Positions 42,435-51,270 of a stretch of 64,000 bases of DNA are shown here, piece after piece. The notes under the pieces were generated by a model. It was not told the origin of the DNA. It did not search any database and worked only from the letters and a program-made list of their open reading frames with translations. The DNA comes from Mycobacterium sp. ITM-2016-00316 (GTDB lineage Bacteria > Actinomycetota > Actinomycetes > Mycobacteriales > Mycobacteriaceae), in NCBI RefSeq assembly GCF_002968335.2, contig NZ_CP134398.1:4526001-4590000 (forward strand), written 5' to 3'. Every line of letters begins with the position of its first letter. Position 1 is the stretch's first letter. A program made the translations under genes and the position numbers.

Positions 42435-43577
42435 GTGTCAGGTCAGTCAGCAGAGCCGACGGAGTCGGTTGATCACCGCTCCGCGCTCCCCCGATTCCAG
42501 GGGTTGCTGCCACCGAGTCTGCCGGGTCTGCCGTCCGGACTGCCGTGGTGGGGCGCCACCCTTCTGGCGGTCACGGCGACGGCCGTCGGCTTCGCCTACG
42601 ACGCGGGTGCGGGCAACAAGGAACTCGGCGCCGTCTTTGCCACCCTCTACGTCCTCGGCGCTCTGGCCGCGGTGGTGCTGGTGCGCCGCAGCGGACTGTT
42701 CACCGCCGTCATCCAGCCCCCGCTGATCCTGTTCGTCGCCGTGCCCACCTCCTACTTCCTGTTCCACAGTGGCGAGCTCAGTGGCATCAAGGACATCCTG
42801 ATCAACTGCGGCTACCCGCTGATCGAACGTTTCCCGCTGATGTTCTTCACCTCGGCCGCGGTGCTGCTGGTCGGCATGGCCCGCTGGTACCTCGACCGCG
42901 GTACCGAGCCCGTCGAAGCCGCCGCGGTAGCCGGGCCGCCCGCCGAGGCTCCGCGGCGCGCGGCCCGCCGATTCGCCCGCAGCGCAGGCCCGGTCGAGGT
43001 CGACGAGGACGCACCGATCCGGGCTCCGCGCCGGCCCCGCCCTGAGTCCGCCGAACCCTACGAGCGGCCACGTCGCGCCCCGCGCACCGGTGAGCCCTCC
43101 CGCGCCCGGCACAACCGTCCGCCGGAGTCCGATATCGCCGCATCGGCCGCGGCCGCCGATCGCCGCGAGCGCGCCGCCGCCCGGGAGCGCTCCGGCCGGC
43201 CCCGTCGCCAGGGCGAGCCGCCGCTGCCCGGCGAGCGTCAGCCGCGTCGCCCCCGCAACCCGGCGGCCCGCGACCCCCGAGACCCGCGCGAGCCCCGCCG
43301 CACCCCACCCCCGTCCCGCGGCTATGACCCCTATGAACCGCGTGACGGCGAGTACGAGCGCCCGCGGCGCCGTCCGCGGCCCGACGGCTACGAGCCGGAC
43401 TACGGGCGGCCCGACGAACGCCAGGACCCGTATCAGGAGCGGCCGCGTCGCTCGTCGCCCACCGACAGCAGCCACCATCCCGTCTCGCGGGTGCGCTACC
43501 GCAGCACCGATGAGGAACGGCACACCGAGCACCGCACCCGGCCGCGCGCGAGCCACCGCCGCGACGACTGGGAGTAG
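42435..43577 (+). CDS. DUF6542-type membrane protein with long Arg/Pro-rich tail (Rv1111c-like)
   Basis: A 380-residue protein. Residues 35-155 hold four hydrophobic helices (ATLLAVTATAVGFAYDAG, LGALAAVVLVRR, PLILFVAVPTSYFLF, PLMFFTSAAVLLVGMARWYL). Residues 165-380 are disordered, highly basic and rich in Arg, Pro, Asp and Tyr (RPRNPAARDPRDPREPRR). By position between ychF and ispH it matches Rv1111c. GTG at 42435 is tentative. The tail looks like a nucleic-acid or membrane-surface binding region. Confidence 0.78.
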   Translation: MSGQSAEPTESVDHRSALPRFQGLLPPSLPGLPSGLPWWGATLLAVTATAVGFAYDAGAGNKELGAVFATLYVLGALAAVVLVRRSGLFTAVIQPPLILFVAVPTSYFLFHSGELSGIKDILINCGYPLIERFPLMFFTSAAVLLVGMARWYLDRGTEPVEAAAVAGPPAEAPRRAARRFARSAGPVEVDEDAPIRAPRRPRPESAEPYERPRRAPRTGEPSRARHNRPPESDIAASAAAADRRERAAARERSGRPRRQGEPPLPGERQPRRPRNPAARDPRDPREPRRTPPPSRGYDPYEPRDGEYERPRRRPRPDGYEPDYGRPDERQDPYQERPRRSSPTDSSHHPVSRVRYRSTDEERHTEHRTRPRASHRRDDWE

Positions 43578-43581
43578 CCCG

Positions 43582-45351
43582 CTACGGCACCGCGCGTAGC
43601 AGCGCCCCCGCCGCGTCGACCGCGGGCGTGGAGCTGCCCGCGTCGCTGACGAACACCGCCAGCGCGAGATCGCCGCGGATGCCGACGAACCAGCCGTGCG
43701 CCCGGCCGTCTTCGCCCGGGATGTTCATGTACTCGGCGGTGCCGGTCTTGCCCAGCATGTCCGGGATGTCCTGCAGTTCGGTGGCGGTGCCGCCGGTCAC
43801 CGTCTCACGCATCATCGCCCGTACCTGCTCGGCGACACCGCTCGGCAGCGGCTCTGGGGTGCTGTCCGGCACGCCCGGCTCGCCCGCCACGATCGTCGGC
43901 GCCGGTACCGAGCCGTGCGCCAGCGTCGCGGCGACCAGGGCCATCCCGAACGGCGACGCGGTGACCTTGCCCTGCCCGATACCCTCCTCGACGCGCAGCG
44001 CCGAGGAGTCCGCGACCGGCACGCTTCCGGTGACGGTCGTCATGCCGGGCGCGACGTAGTCGATGCCCAGACCGAGCTGCGCCGCGGCCTTGGTCAGGCC
44101 GTCGGGCGGCAGATTGACCGCCAGCCGGCCCATCGTGGTGTTGCAGGACCGCGCGAACGCGGTGTGCAGCGGGACGTCGCCGAGTGCGAAATTGTCGTCA
44201 TTGGGGATCTGGCGGCCCTCGATGTTCTCGGTTCCCGGACAGCCGACGATGCTGTCGGGGGTGACCTGGCCGGCCTGCAGCGCCGCGGACACCGTCACCG
44301 TCTTGAACGTCGAGCCCGGCGGGTACAGACCGGTCAGCGCGATCGGGCCCTGGGCGTCGGCGGGCGCGTTCTGCGCGACGGCAAGCAGGTTGCCGGTGGA
44401 CGGCTGGATGGCCACGAGCGCGGCCGGCGTCGTCAATGGGGCCAGCGCATTCTCCGCGGCCAGCTGCACGCCGATGTCCAGGGTGCTGGAGATGTCACCG
44501 ACCGGATCGGCGTCCCGTCCGCCCACCCGTTTGGGGCCCGTCGCGGTCTCCGCGGACACCGCCCACCCGGCGGCGGCGTCGCTGCGCTGCTGCCACAGCT
44601 CGGACAGCCCGGACAGTGCCGGTGAGGTCAGCGCGCGGTCGGTGGCCAACAGCCGGGTCTGCGGCCGCAGCGTCACGTTCGGCAGCGCGGCCAGCTGTTC
44701 CTGGATCGGCAGTAGGTCCTCCGCGCGCAACGTGACGGCGGTGACGGGCTTGCCCGCCGCCAGATCTCCGGTCAACGTCTCCGCGGTGATCGTCGGCGCA
44801 ATCGGATTGAGCAGCGCGGCAACGGTGTTCACATCGGCACCGGGCGCGACATCGACGAGGGTGACGATGTGCTGAGTGAGCAGGTCGGCGCCGGTGCGGT
44901 CGAGTACCCGGGCGGCGGGTTGCGGGACCAGCGTGCTGAAGGACAGCGGGCCCTCGTCCAGGCCGGGTGCGACGTTGGCCGGGTCCCACCGGATCTTCCA
45001 GTCCTCGCCTTCGGCCTTCGCACTGCCCTGCGTCGTATAGGTCCACTCGGTGGCCTTCTCGGGCCCGAACTTCCACGTCGCGGCCAGGGTGAACGTGGCC
45101 GCGTCCTCCTGGCGCTGCAGCCCGGACACCTCGAAGCGGACATCCTTGCCGAGGCTGGCGTAGAGCTTTCCGAGCACGTCCGCGGACGCCTGATCCGTGG
45201 TCAGCGCGGCTGCCGCGGGCGGATCGGCACGATTGAGCGCCTCGACGAAACCGTTGACGCCTGCGTTCAGCCGGTCTTCGGTGTCACTGCAGCCGGCGAG
45301 CAGCAGCACGGTCACGCACACAACGGGGATCACACGTCGCAGAAGGCCCAC
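43582..45351 (-). CDS. Penicillin-binding lipoprotein (class B-like transpeptidase)
   Basis: A 589-residue penicillin-binding lipoprotein. The signal VTVLLLAGC places the lipid Cys near residue 20. An NTF2-like MecA_N domain (about 25-140) and a PBP-dimer domain precede the transpeptidase, whose motifs are STFK (near residue 346), SCN (about 398) and KTGTAE (about 529). GTG at 45351 starts directly before the signal peptide. It resembles the Rv2864c-type PBP, but the M. tuberculosis locus between Rv1111c and lytB2 has no PBP gene as far as I recall, so this looks like an extra copy. Confidence 0.88.
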   Translation of the reverse strand: MGLLRRVIPVVCVTVLLLAGCSDTEDRLNAGVNGFVEALNRADPPAAAALTTDQASADVLGKLYASLGKDVRFEVSGLQRQEDAATFTLAATWKFGPEKATEWTYTTQGSAKAEGEDWKIRWDPANVAPGLDEGPLSFSTLVPQPAARVLDRTGADLLTQHIVTLVDVAPGADVNTVAALLNPIAPTITAETLTGDLAAGKPVTAVTLRAEDLLPIQEQLAALPNVTLRPQTRLLATDRALTSPALSGLSELWQQRSDAAAGWAVSAETATGPKRVGGRDADPVGDISSTLDIGVQLAAENALAPLTTPAALVAIQPSTGNLLAVAQNAPADAQGPIALTGLYPPGSTFKTVTVSAALQAGQVTPDSIVGCPGTENIEGRQIPNDDNFALGDVPLHTAFARSCNTTMGRLAVNLPPDGLTKAAAQLGLGIDYVAPGMTTVTGSVPVADSSALRVEEGIGQGKVTASPFGMALVAATLAHGSVPAPTIVAGEPGVPDSTPEPLPSGVAEQVRAMMRETVTGGTATELQDIPDMLGKTGTAEYMNIPGEDGRAHGWFVGIRGDLALAVFVSDAGSSTPAVDAAGALLRAVP

Positions 45352-45368
45352 AGGGCACGAACGTACCG

Positions 45369-46370
45369 TCAGTTGCGCGGCGGACGGATCTCCCGGGGCA
45401 GGGCGAACACGAGTGTCTCGTTGGCGGTGGTCACCGGTTGCACGGTGCCGTAGCCGTATTCGGCCAGGCGGTCCAGCACGCCGCGCACCAGGATCTCGGG
45501 CACCGAGGCCCCGGAGGTGACGCCCACGGTCGTCACGCCGGAGAACCAGGCCGGGTCGATATCGTCGGCGTAGTCGACCAGGTAGGAGTTCTGCGAGCCG
45601 GCGCCCAGCGCCACCTCGACCAGCCGCACCGAGTTCGACGAGTTCTTCGAGCCGACGACGATCACCAGCTCGCATTCCGGTGCCATGGCCTTCACCGCGA
45701 CCTGGCGATTCTGGGTGGCGTAGCAGATGTCATCACTCGGCGGATCCTGCAGCGTCGGGAACTTCTCCCGCAGCCTGCGCACCGTCTCCATCGTCTCGTC
45801 GACGCTCAGCGTGGTCTGGGACAACCAGATCACCTTGTTGGGATCGCGGACGGTGACCTTGTCGACGGCGTCCGGGTTGTCCACCACCTGGACGTGATCG
45901 GGCGCCTCACCGGCGGTGCCGACCACCTCCTCGTGACCTTCGTGGCCGACGAGCAGGATGTCGTAGTCGTCGCGGGCGAACCGCTTGGCCTCGTTGTGCA
46001 CCTTGGTCACCAGCGGGCAGGTCGCGTCGATGGTCTGCAGGTTGCGTTCGGCGGCCTCGACATGGACGGTCGGCGCGACGCCGTGCGCGGAGAACACCAC
46101 GATGGAGCCTTCGGGCACCTCATCGGTCTGCTCGACGAAGACGGCACCGGCCTTGGCCAGCGTGTCCACCACGTAGCGGTTATGCACGATCTCGTGGCGC
46201 ACGTAGATCGGGGCGCCGTGCTTTTCCAGCGCCCGTTCCACGGTTTCGACGGCGCGATCCACGCCCGCGCAGTAGCCGCGCGGCTCGGCGAGCAGGACCC
46301 GTTTGCCCGCCACCCGTGAACTGACCGAGCTGGCGGCGCCCGGAATACCCATGTTGACGGTTGGTGGCAT
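45369..46370 (-). CDS. ispH: 4-hydroxy-3-methylbut-2-enyl diphosphate reductase
   Basis: A 333-residue IspH/LytB, the last enzyme of the MEP isoprenoid pathway (HMBPP to IPP/DMAPP). The [4Fe-4S] cysteines are in [23 protein letters not shown] and [22 protein letters not shown] and GHEGHEEV supply substrate histidines. ATG at 46370 is used; a more internal ATG (GIPGAAS) is possible. Corresponds to Rv1110 (lytB2). Divergent from the Rv1109c-like gene. Confidence 0.95.
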   Translation of the reverse strand: MPPTVNMGIPGAASSVSSRVAGKRVLLAEPRGYCAGVDRAVETVERALEKHGAPIYVRHEIVHNRYVVDTLAKAGAVFVEQTDEVPEGSIVVFSAHGVAPTVHVEAAERNLQTIDATCPLVTKVHNEAKRFARDDYDILLVGHEGHEEVVGTAGEAPDHVQVVDNPDAVDKVTVRDPNKVIWLSQTTLSVDETMETVRRLREKFPTLQDPPSDDICYATQNRQVAVKAMAPECELVIVVGSKNSSNSVRLVEVALGAGSQNSYLVDYADDIDPAWFSGVTTVGVTSGASVPEILVRGVLDRLAEYGYGTVQPVTTANETLVFALPREIRPPRN

Positions 46371-46422
46371 GCAACCAGGGTACTTACCGGCACCCGTCCC
46401 CGGCCAGCCGTAGGCTGCACCC

Positions 46423-46995
46423 ATGGCAACTGCACCATACGGAGTCCGACTGCTTGTGGGTGCGGCGGTGACCGCGCTGGACGAGACACGCAAGCTCCCG
46501 CAGACGATCCTCACCTACCCGATGACGGTGGCCAGCCAGCTGGCTCATCTGGTGATGAAGGTGCAGCAGGACGTCGCCGATCTGGTCAATCGCGGCGACG
46601 AAGCGCTTGAGGAGTTGTTCCCACCCAAGGACGAGCAGCCGGAGTGGGCGACCTTCGATGAGGACCTGCCCGACGATCCGTTCAAGAACCTCTCCGATGA
46701 CGACGTTGTGTCCGATATCTCCTCCGCGCGCCGCACCGAAGGCCGGTTCGCGCTCTTCAGCGAGGGTGAGCCCGAGCAGACCGAAGCCCCCAAGGCCGCC
46801 ACCAACGGCTCGGCGCCGGGCATCGTCGAAGAGCTGGGCTACGAGTCGCTGACGCTGGCACAGCTGCGGGCCCGGCTGACCTCACTGAAGGTCGCCGACC
46901 TCGAGGCGTTGCTGGCCTTCGAGGAGGCCAACAAGGCCCGCGCCCCGTTCCAGACGCTGCTCGCCAACAGGATCACCCGCGCGTCGGCGAAGTGA
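46423..46995 (+). CDS. Mycobacterial conserved protein, Rv1109c-like
   Basis: A 190-residue protein: an amphipathic/hydrophobic N-terminal part ([37 protein letters not shown]), an acidic middle ([20 protein letters not shown]) and a C-terminal SAP-like helical pair ([29 protein letters not shown]). Position and order match Rv1109c; homologues are annotated as lipid-droplet-associated, which fits the N-terminus but is not shown here. Its stop overlaps xseA as GTGA. Confidence 0.8.
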   Translation: MATAPYGVRLLVGAAVTALDETRKLPQTILTYPMTVASQLAHLVMKVQQDVADLVNRGDEALEELFPPKDEQPEWATFDEDLPDDPFKNLSDDDVVSDISSARRTEGRFALFSEGEPEQTEAPKAATNGSAPGIVEELGYESLTLAQLRARLTSLKVADLEALLAFEEANKARAPFQTLLANRITRASAK

Positions 46996-48227
46996 GCGAA
47001 CCCGGCCAATCCCCGGAGAACCCGTGGCCGGTCCGCGCGGTGGCGACCCGGGTCGCCAAGTGGATCGACCGGCTCGGCACGGTCTGGGTCGAGGGGCAGA
47101 TCGCCCAGCTCAACGTGCGGCACGGCTCCCCCACCGCGTTCCTGGTGCTGCGTGACCCGGCCGCGGACATGTCGCTGTCACTGACCTGCCCGCGTGACCT
47201 GGTGGTCAACGCCCCGGTGCAACTCGCCGAAGGCGTCCAGGTGATCGTGCACGGCAAACCGCAGTTCTACACCGCGCGGGGCAGCTTCTCGTTGCGGGTC
47301 AGCGATATCCGCGCCGTCGGGGTCGGCGAACTGCTCGCCCGCATCGAACGGTTGCGCCGCCTACTGGAGGCCGAGGGCCTCTTCGATCGCCGGCTCAAAC
47401 GCCCGATCCCGTTCCTGCCCAACACCATCGGCCTCATCACCGGCCGCGCTTCGGCGGCCGAACACGATGTGATGGCGATCGCCTCCGGGCGCTGGCCGGC
47501 GGTGGCGTTCGCGGTACGTAACACCGCCGTGCAGGGCCCGAACGCGGTCGCCCAGATCGTGGAGGCGCTGGCCGCCCTCGACGCCGACGGCGGAGTCGAC
47601 GTCATCATCCTCGCGCGCGGCGGCGGCAGCGTGGAGGACCTGCTGCCGTTCTCCGACGAGACACTGTGCCGGGCCATCGCCGCCTGCGCCACCCCGGTGA
47701 TCAGCGCCGTCGGGCACGAACCCGACAACCCGCTCTGCGACCTGGTCGCCGACCTGCGTGCGGCCACCCCCACCGACGCGGCCAAACGGGTGGTCCCCGA
47801 CGCGGCCGCCGAGCAGGCCGGCGTCGACGATATGCGCCGGCGCAGCGCCCAGGCCCTGCGCAACTGGGTGCGCCGCGAACAGCACGTCATCGACCAGCTG
47901 CGCTCGCGGCCGGTGCTGGCCCGGCCGCTGCAGGCCCTGGATGCCCGCGCCGAGGAGGTGCACCGGGCCCGCCGCACCGTGCGCCGGGACATCGGCAGGC
48001 TGGTCGCCGCGGAGACCGACCGCCTGGCGCATCTACGCGCACGCCTGGGCACACTGGGCCCGGCGGCCACCCTGGCGCGCGGCTACGCCGTGGTGCAGGT
48101 GGTGGGCCCGCAGGACCGGCCGATCCTGCGATCGATCGACGACGCCCCGGCGGGTACCCGGCTGCGGGTGCGGGTTGCCGACGGTGCCATCACAACAGTC
48201 AGCGAGGGTGTAGATGAAGCCCATTAG
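46992..48227 (+). CDS. xseA: Exodeoxyribonuclease VII large subunit
   Basis: A 411-residue XseA: N-terminal OB fold ([23 protein letters not shown]), catalytic region with [14 protein letters not shown] and [22 protein letters not shown], then coiled coil and the closing [12 protein letters not shown] at 46992 overlaps the preceding stop. With xseB it degrades single-stranded DNA from both ends. Rv1108c equivalent. Confidence 0.95.
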   Translation: MSEPGQSPENPWPVRAVATRVAKWIDRLGTVWVEGQIAQLNVRHGSPTAFLVLRDPAADMSLSLTCPRDLVVNAPVQLAEGVQVIVHGKPQFYTARGSFSLRVSDIRAVGVGELLARIERLRRLLEAEGLFDRRLKRPIPFLPNTIGLITGRASAAEHDVMAIASGRWPAVAFAVRNTAVQGPNAVAQIVEALAALDADGGVDVIILARGGGSVEDLLPFSDETLCRAIAACATPVISAVGHEPDNPLCDLVADLRAATPTDAAKRVVPDAAAEQAGVDDMRRRSAQALRNWVRREQHVIDQLRSRPVLARPLQALDARAEEVHRARRTVRRDIGRLVAAETDRLAHLRARLGTLGPAATLARGYAVVQVVGPQDRPILRSIDDAPAGTRLRVRVADGAITTVSEGVDEAH

Positions 48228-48426
48228 TCACATGGGGTACGAAGAGGCGCGCGACGAACTGATCGAGGTGGTGGCGCAGCTGGAGCACGGCGGACTCGAC
48301 CTGGACGCCTCCCTGAAACTCTGGGAACGCGGCGAGGAGCTGGCCAAACGATGCGAAGAGCACCTCGCCGGGGCGCGCAAGAAGGTGGCCGACACGCTGG
48401 CCGCCGGCGATGCCGAAGAAAGTTGA
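48214..48426 (+). CDS. xseB: Exodeoxyribonuclease VII small subunit
   Basis: A 70-residue XseB with the family core [20 protein letters not shown], then [21 protein letters not shown]. It overlaps the 3' end of xseA by 14 bp, so the two subunits are co-translated. Rv1107c equivalent. The internal ATG at 48232 gives the minimal form. Confidence 0.94.
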   Translation: MKPISHMGYEEARDELIEVVAQLEHGGLDLDASLKLWERGEELAKRCEEHLAGARKKVADTLAAGDAEES

Positions 48427-48467
48427 CAGCGCAAGCTCCTCGAACGTTTCAACCCGCTGGACTTCAA

Positions 48468-48487
48468 AACTGGAACACGTTTCAGTT
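48468..48487. promoter_or_regulatory. KstR-like operator upstream of 3beta-HSD
   Basis: AACTGGAAC-AC-GTTTCAGTT: 9-bp arms with one mismatch. The core TGGAACACGTTTCA fits TNNAACNNGTTNNA at all fixed positions. It ends 11 bp before the 3beta-HSD start. A KstR-controlled promoter is known for the corresponding M. smegmatis gene, so the role is well supported. Confidence 0.8.
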
Positions 48488-48498
48488 ACCCTGACCTC

Positions 48499-49611
48499 AT
48501 GGGTGACCCAACATTGCGCACTGACCTGGGCCGAGTCCTGGTGACCGGAGGCTCCGGCTTCGTCGGCGCCAACCTGGTGACGACACTGCTCGAACGCGGC
48601 CACGAGGTCCGCTCGTTCGACCGGGCACCGTCCCCACTGCCCGCCCATCCGAATCTGCAGACCGTCGTCGGCGACATCACCGATACCGGCGATGTGGCCG
48701 CTGCCGTCGACGGCGTCGACACCGTCATCCACACCGCCGCGATCATCGACCTGATGGGCGGGGCGTCGGTCACCGAGGAGTACCGCAAGCGCAGTTTCGG
48801 CGTCAACGTCGAAGGCACGAAGAACCTGGTGCACGCCGGACAGGCAGCGGGGGTCCGGCGTTTCGTCTACACCGCATCCAACAGCGTGGTGATGGGTGGT
48901 CAGGACATCCAGAATGGCAACGAGACCCTGCCCTACACAAGTCGTTTCAACGATCTGTACACCGAGACAAAGGTTGTCGCCGAGCAGTTCGTCCTCGGCC
49001 AGAACGGTGAGCACGGCATGCTCACCTGTTCCATCCGGCCCAGCGGCATCTGGGGCCGCGGCGATCAGACGATGTTCCGCAAGGTGTTCGAGAACGTGCT
49101 GGCCGGGCACGTCAAGGTGCTCGTCGGCAACAAGAACATCAAGCTGGACAACTCCTACGTGCACAACCTGATCCACGGTTTCATCCTGGCCGCCGAGCAT
49201 CTGGTTCCCGGCGGATCGGCCCCCGGCCAGGCGTACTTCATCAATGACGGCGAACCGCTCAACATGTTCGAGTTCGCCCGCCCCGTGGTCGCGGCATGCG
49301 GCCGCAACCTGCCGAACTTCCGGGTCTCCGGCAAGCTGGTGCACAGGGTGATGATGGGCTGGCAGTGGCTGCACTTCAAGTACGGCGTGCGCGAGCCGCT
49401 GGTAGAACCCCTTGCCGTGGAACGGCTCTACCTGAACAACTACTTCTCGATCGCCAAGGCACAGCGCGACCTGGGCTACGAGCCGCTGTTCAGCACCGAA
49501 CAGGCGATGGCCGAATGCCTGCCCTACTACACCGAGCTGTTCCACAAGATGGAAGCCCAGGGGTCCGAGCCGCTGGTGGCGGCCGCCACCCCGGTCCCAC
49601 CGAAGGGCTGA
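48499..49611 (+). CDS. 3beta-hydroxysteroid dehydrogenase
   Basis: A 370-residue extended SDR that oxidises the 3beta-hydroxyl of cholesterol to a 3-keto-4-ene, the first step of sterol breakdown. The Rossmann motif VTGGSGFVGANLV is at residues 14-26 and the catalytic Tyr-Lys in YTETKVVAEQF near residues 154-158. Position beside xseB matches Rv1106c. A KstR-like operator lies immediately upstream. ATG at 48499. Confidence 0.93.
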   Translation: MGDPTLRTDLGRVLVTGGSGFVGANLVTTLLERGHEVRSFDRAPSPLPAHPNLQTVVGDITDTGDVAAAVDGVDTVIHTAAIIDLMGGASVTEEYRKRSFGVNVEGTKNLVHAGQAAGVRRFVYTASNSVVMGGQDIQNGNETLPYTSRFNDLYTETKVVAEQFVLGQNGEHGMLTCSIRPSGIWGRGDQTMFRKVFENVLAGHVKVLVGNKNIKLDNSYVHNLIHGFILAAEHLVPGGSAPGQAYFINDGEPLNMFEFARPVVAACGRNLPNFRVSGKLVHRVMMGWQWLHFKYGVREPLVEPLAVERLYLNNYFSIAKAQRDLGYEPLFSTEQAMAECLPYYTELFHKMEAQGSEPLVAAATPVPPKG

Positions 49612-49624
49612 TTTACTTCCACCC

Positions 49625-50365
49625 ATGCCGCAGTTCCGCGTCGCCGACCATGGTGACGCCCGTATCCGCTATCTCGACTCCGGCGGCGACGACCGCGGCG
49701 CTCCTGTCGTGTTCGTGCCCGGATTCACCTGCGTCGCAGCTGACTACACCGGGGTGCTACCGCTGTTCGGCCGGCGCACCATCGTCGTCGAACTCCGCGG
49801 CCACGGAGGCAGCGTCGCGCCGACCGGCCCGTACGACGCCGCGGCGCGCGCCGGTGACATCGGGGCCGCGATCGACGCGGTGACGGACGGTCCGGTGCAT
49901 CTCATGACGTTCTCCCGCGGCACGTCCTACGCGCTGACCTGGGCGCTGACCCACCCCGACCGGGTGCGGTCCCTCTCGATCGGTGACTACCTGCCCGAGG
50001 AGATCGCGCTACCCGATGAGATCGCCATGGGCGTACTGGACGGCCGCTGGCGGGGCACGCCGGTGCACGAACGCCTCGACCGCAGCGCCGCCGTCGCGAC
50101 CTTCGCCGCCGCGGTGTCCCGGTCGCTGTGGGAGCCGCTGGCGCAGTGGGGCCCGCCGCTGCTGGTGGTCCGCAGCCCCAACAGCCCCATCATCGACGCG
50201 GCGGCGTGGGCCCGGTACCGGCGGCTGTTCCCGGCCGCGTGCCTGCACGAGTTCCCCGACTCACCGCACGACATCTTCCGCCCCGATCGCGGGCGGTACC
50301 CCTTGCTGGTGCGTGAGCTCGTCGACAGCGTCGAGACCGGCTCCAGAGCTGGACAAGGCCGGTGA
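49625..50365 (+). CDS. Alpha/beta hydrolase
   Basis: A 246-residue alpha/beta hydrolase: FVPGFTCVAADY oxyanion region, VELRGHGGS, and the nucleophile elbow LMTFSRGTSYALTW in which the first Gly of GxSxG is Phe-flanked (FSRG). The catalytic His is likely in DSPHDIF near the C-terminus. It follows 3beta-HSD by 13 bp, so it is probably on the same KstR-controlled transcript. Substrate unknown. Confidence 0.82.
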   Translation: MPQFRVADHGDARIRYLDSGGDDRGAPVVFVPGFTCVAADYTGVLPLFGRRTIVVELRGHGGSVAPTGPYDAAARAGDIGAAIDAVTDGPVHLMTFSRGTSYALTWALTHPDRVRSLSIGDYLPEEIALPDEIAMGVLDGRWRGTPVHERLDRSAAVATFAAAVSRSLWEPLAQWGPPLLVVRSPNSPIIDAAAWARYRRLFPAACLHEFPDSPHDIFRPDRGRYPLLVRELVDSVETGSRAGQGR

Positions 50366-50377
50366 CGCTGTAGCGTC
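50364..50377. other. Short hairpin at the hydrolase stop
   Basis: GACGCT-GT-AGCGTC forms a 6-bp stem starting within the TGA stop of the hydrolase. There is no T-run; a weak terminator or chance palindrome. Confidence 0.3.
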
Positions 50378-50460
50378 CCGGCCTCTGGCTTCCCGCGCGG
50401 CGTCTACAGTGCCGGGGAAACGTGACCCCAGATTACGGTACCCATCGGCCGCGGCCCAAA

Positions 50461-50913
50461 TCAGCCCAGCTGTTCCCGCGAGGCGGGGTGACCGCCGACG
50501 ATGGCGCGCAGCATCCGTACCGTCATCGGAATCGTGGTGCTCTCGACCCGCTTGAGCAGGTCACACGCATTGTCGGCGCTGGTTTCCGGTGGCACCACAT
50601 AGAGCAGCGCGTTGCGGGTGTGCGTGCCGGTCAGGTAGATGGTGTCCCTGGCCACCAGCGAGTAGCGGTCCACCGATATCACCGTGGTGCCACGGATGAT
50701 GCGCGAGGGCGCCGACGGGAACAGGCTGGGGTCATACAGCACCCGGGAGACCGGTCCGAGCCAGCGGCCCATCACCGAAATCAGGTCGGGCAGCGTGGTC
50801 TTCAGGTCGTAGGCCGGCGGCCACCACGCGCCGTCGACGGTGCCGCGCTGATCGGTGCGCCCGCAGATGGCGAGCCGGGTGGCGGACAGATGTTCGGCAG
50901 TGACATCGACCAT
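50461..50913 (-). CDS. DUF5994 family protein
   Basis: A 150-residue member of the actinobacterial DUF5994 family: the hallmark RGTVDGAWWPPAYDLKTTLPDL, then WLGPVSRVLYDPSLF and the C-terminal LYVVPPETSADNACDLL. ATG at 50913 is favoured because GGGAGC lies upstream; ATG at 50928 is in frame. Function unknown. The 238-bp gap to the right contains the promoter/operator of the sulfatase operon. Confidence 0.8.
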   Translation of the reverse strand: MVDVTAEHLSATRLAICGRTDQRGTVDGAWWPPAYDLKTTLPDLISVMGRWLGPVSRVLYDPSLFPSAPSRIIRGTTVISVDRYSLVARDTIYLTGTHTRNALLYVVPPETSADNACDLLKRVESTTIPMTVRMLRAIVGGHPASREQLG

Positions 50914-51108
50914 CGGCGATGCTCCCATCACTATCAGAGCGACCGCAGACGGCAACCGACGGATCGGGCACGCGACGAACCCACGATTTCTCCAGAGTAG
51001 ACCGGGGGCCGACGGGATCGTCGCCGCCCCGCTATCGCTCTGAAACGCAAGGCGATACGAGACGCGGGTTTGGACTGTGCCGAACCCTCCCGCGCGGGGT
51101 GACCGGCT

Positions 51109-51126
51109 CCTAGTATTCCCACTAGG
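51109..51126 (+). promoter_or_regulatory. Inverted repeat overlapping a -10-like element upstream of the sulfatase operon
   Basis: CCTAGT-ATTCCC-ACTAGG (6-6-6, perfect). TAGTAT inside it resembles a -10 box. A strong ribosome site (AGAGGAGA) and a short reading frame follow from 51152. A repressor bound here would block the promoter. Confidence 0.55.
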
Positions 51127-51151
51127 TGCGTCGCCGATCAGAGGAGACAAC

Positions 51152-51267
51152 ATGCCGAGCGGACGGCCCAACGTTCCCTTCACCTGGGACGACGGTATCG
51201 GGCTCAGCAACTCATGGTCGCCCTCCAGGTCGTCGAGAAACTGCCCGAACTCCTAGCGAAGGACTGA
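51152..51267 (+). pseudogene. Short leader reading frame, possibly frameshifted
   Basis: ATG at 51152 has an excellent ribosome site (AGAGGAGACAAC) and reads MPSGRPNVPFTWDDGIG before going to a tag stop at 51254. In the next frame the continuation AQQLMVALQVVEKLPELLAKD to TGA at 51265-51267 looks coding. A one-base shift would join them into a protein of about 38 residues. Either a broken small gene or a leader; it ends 3 bp before the sulfatase start. Confidence 0.4.
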
Positions 51268-51270
51268 ACT

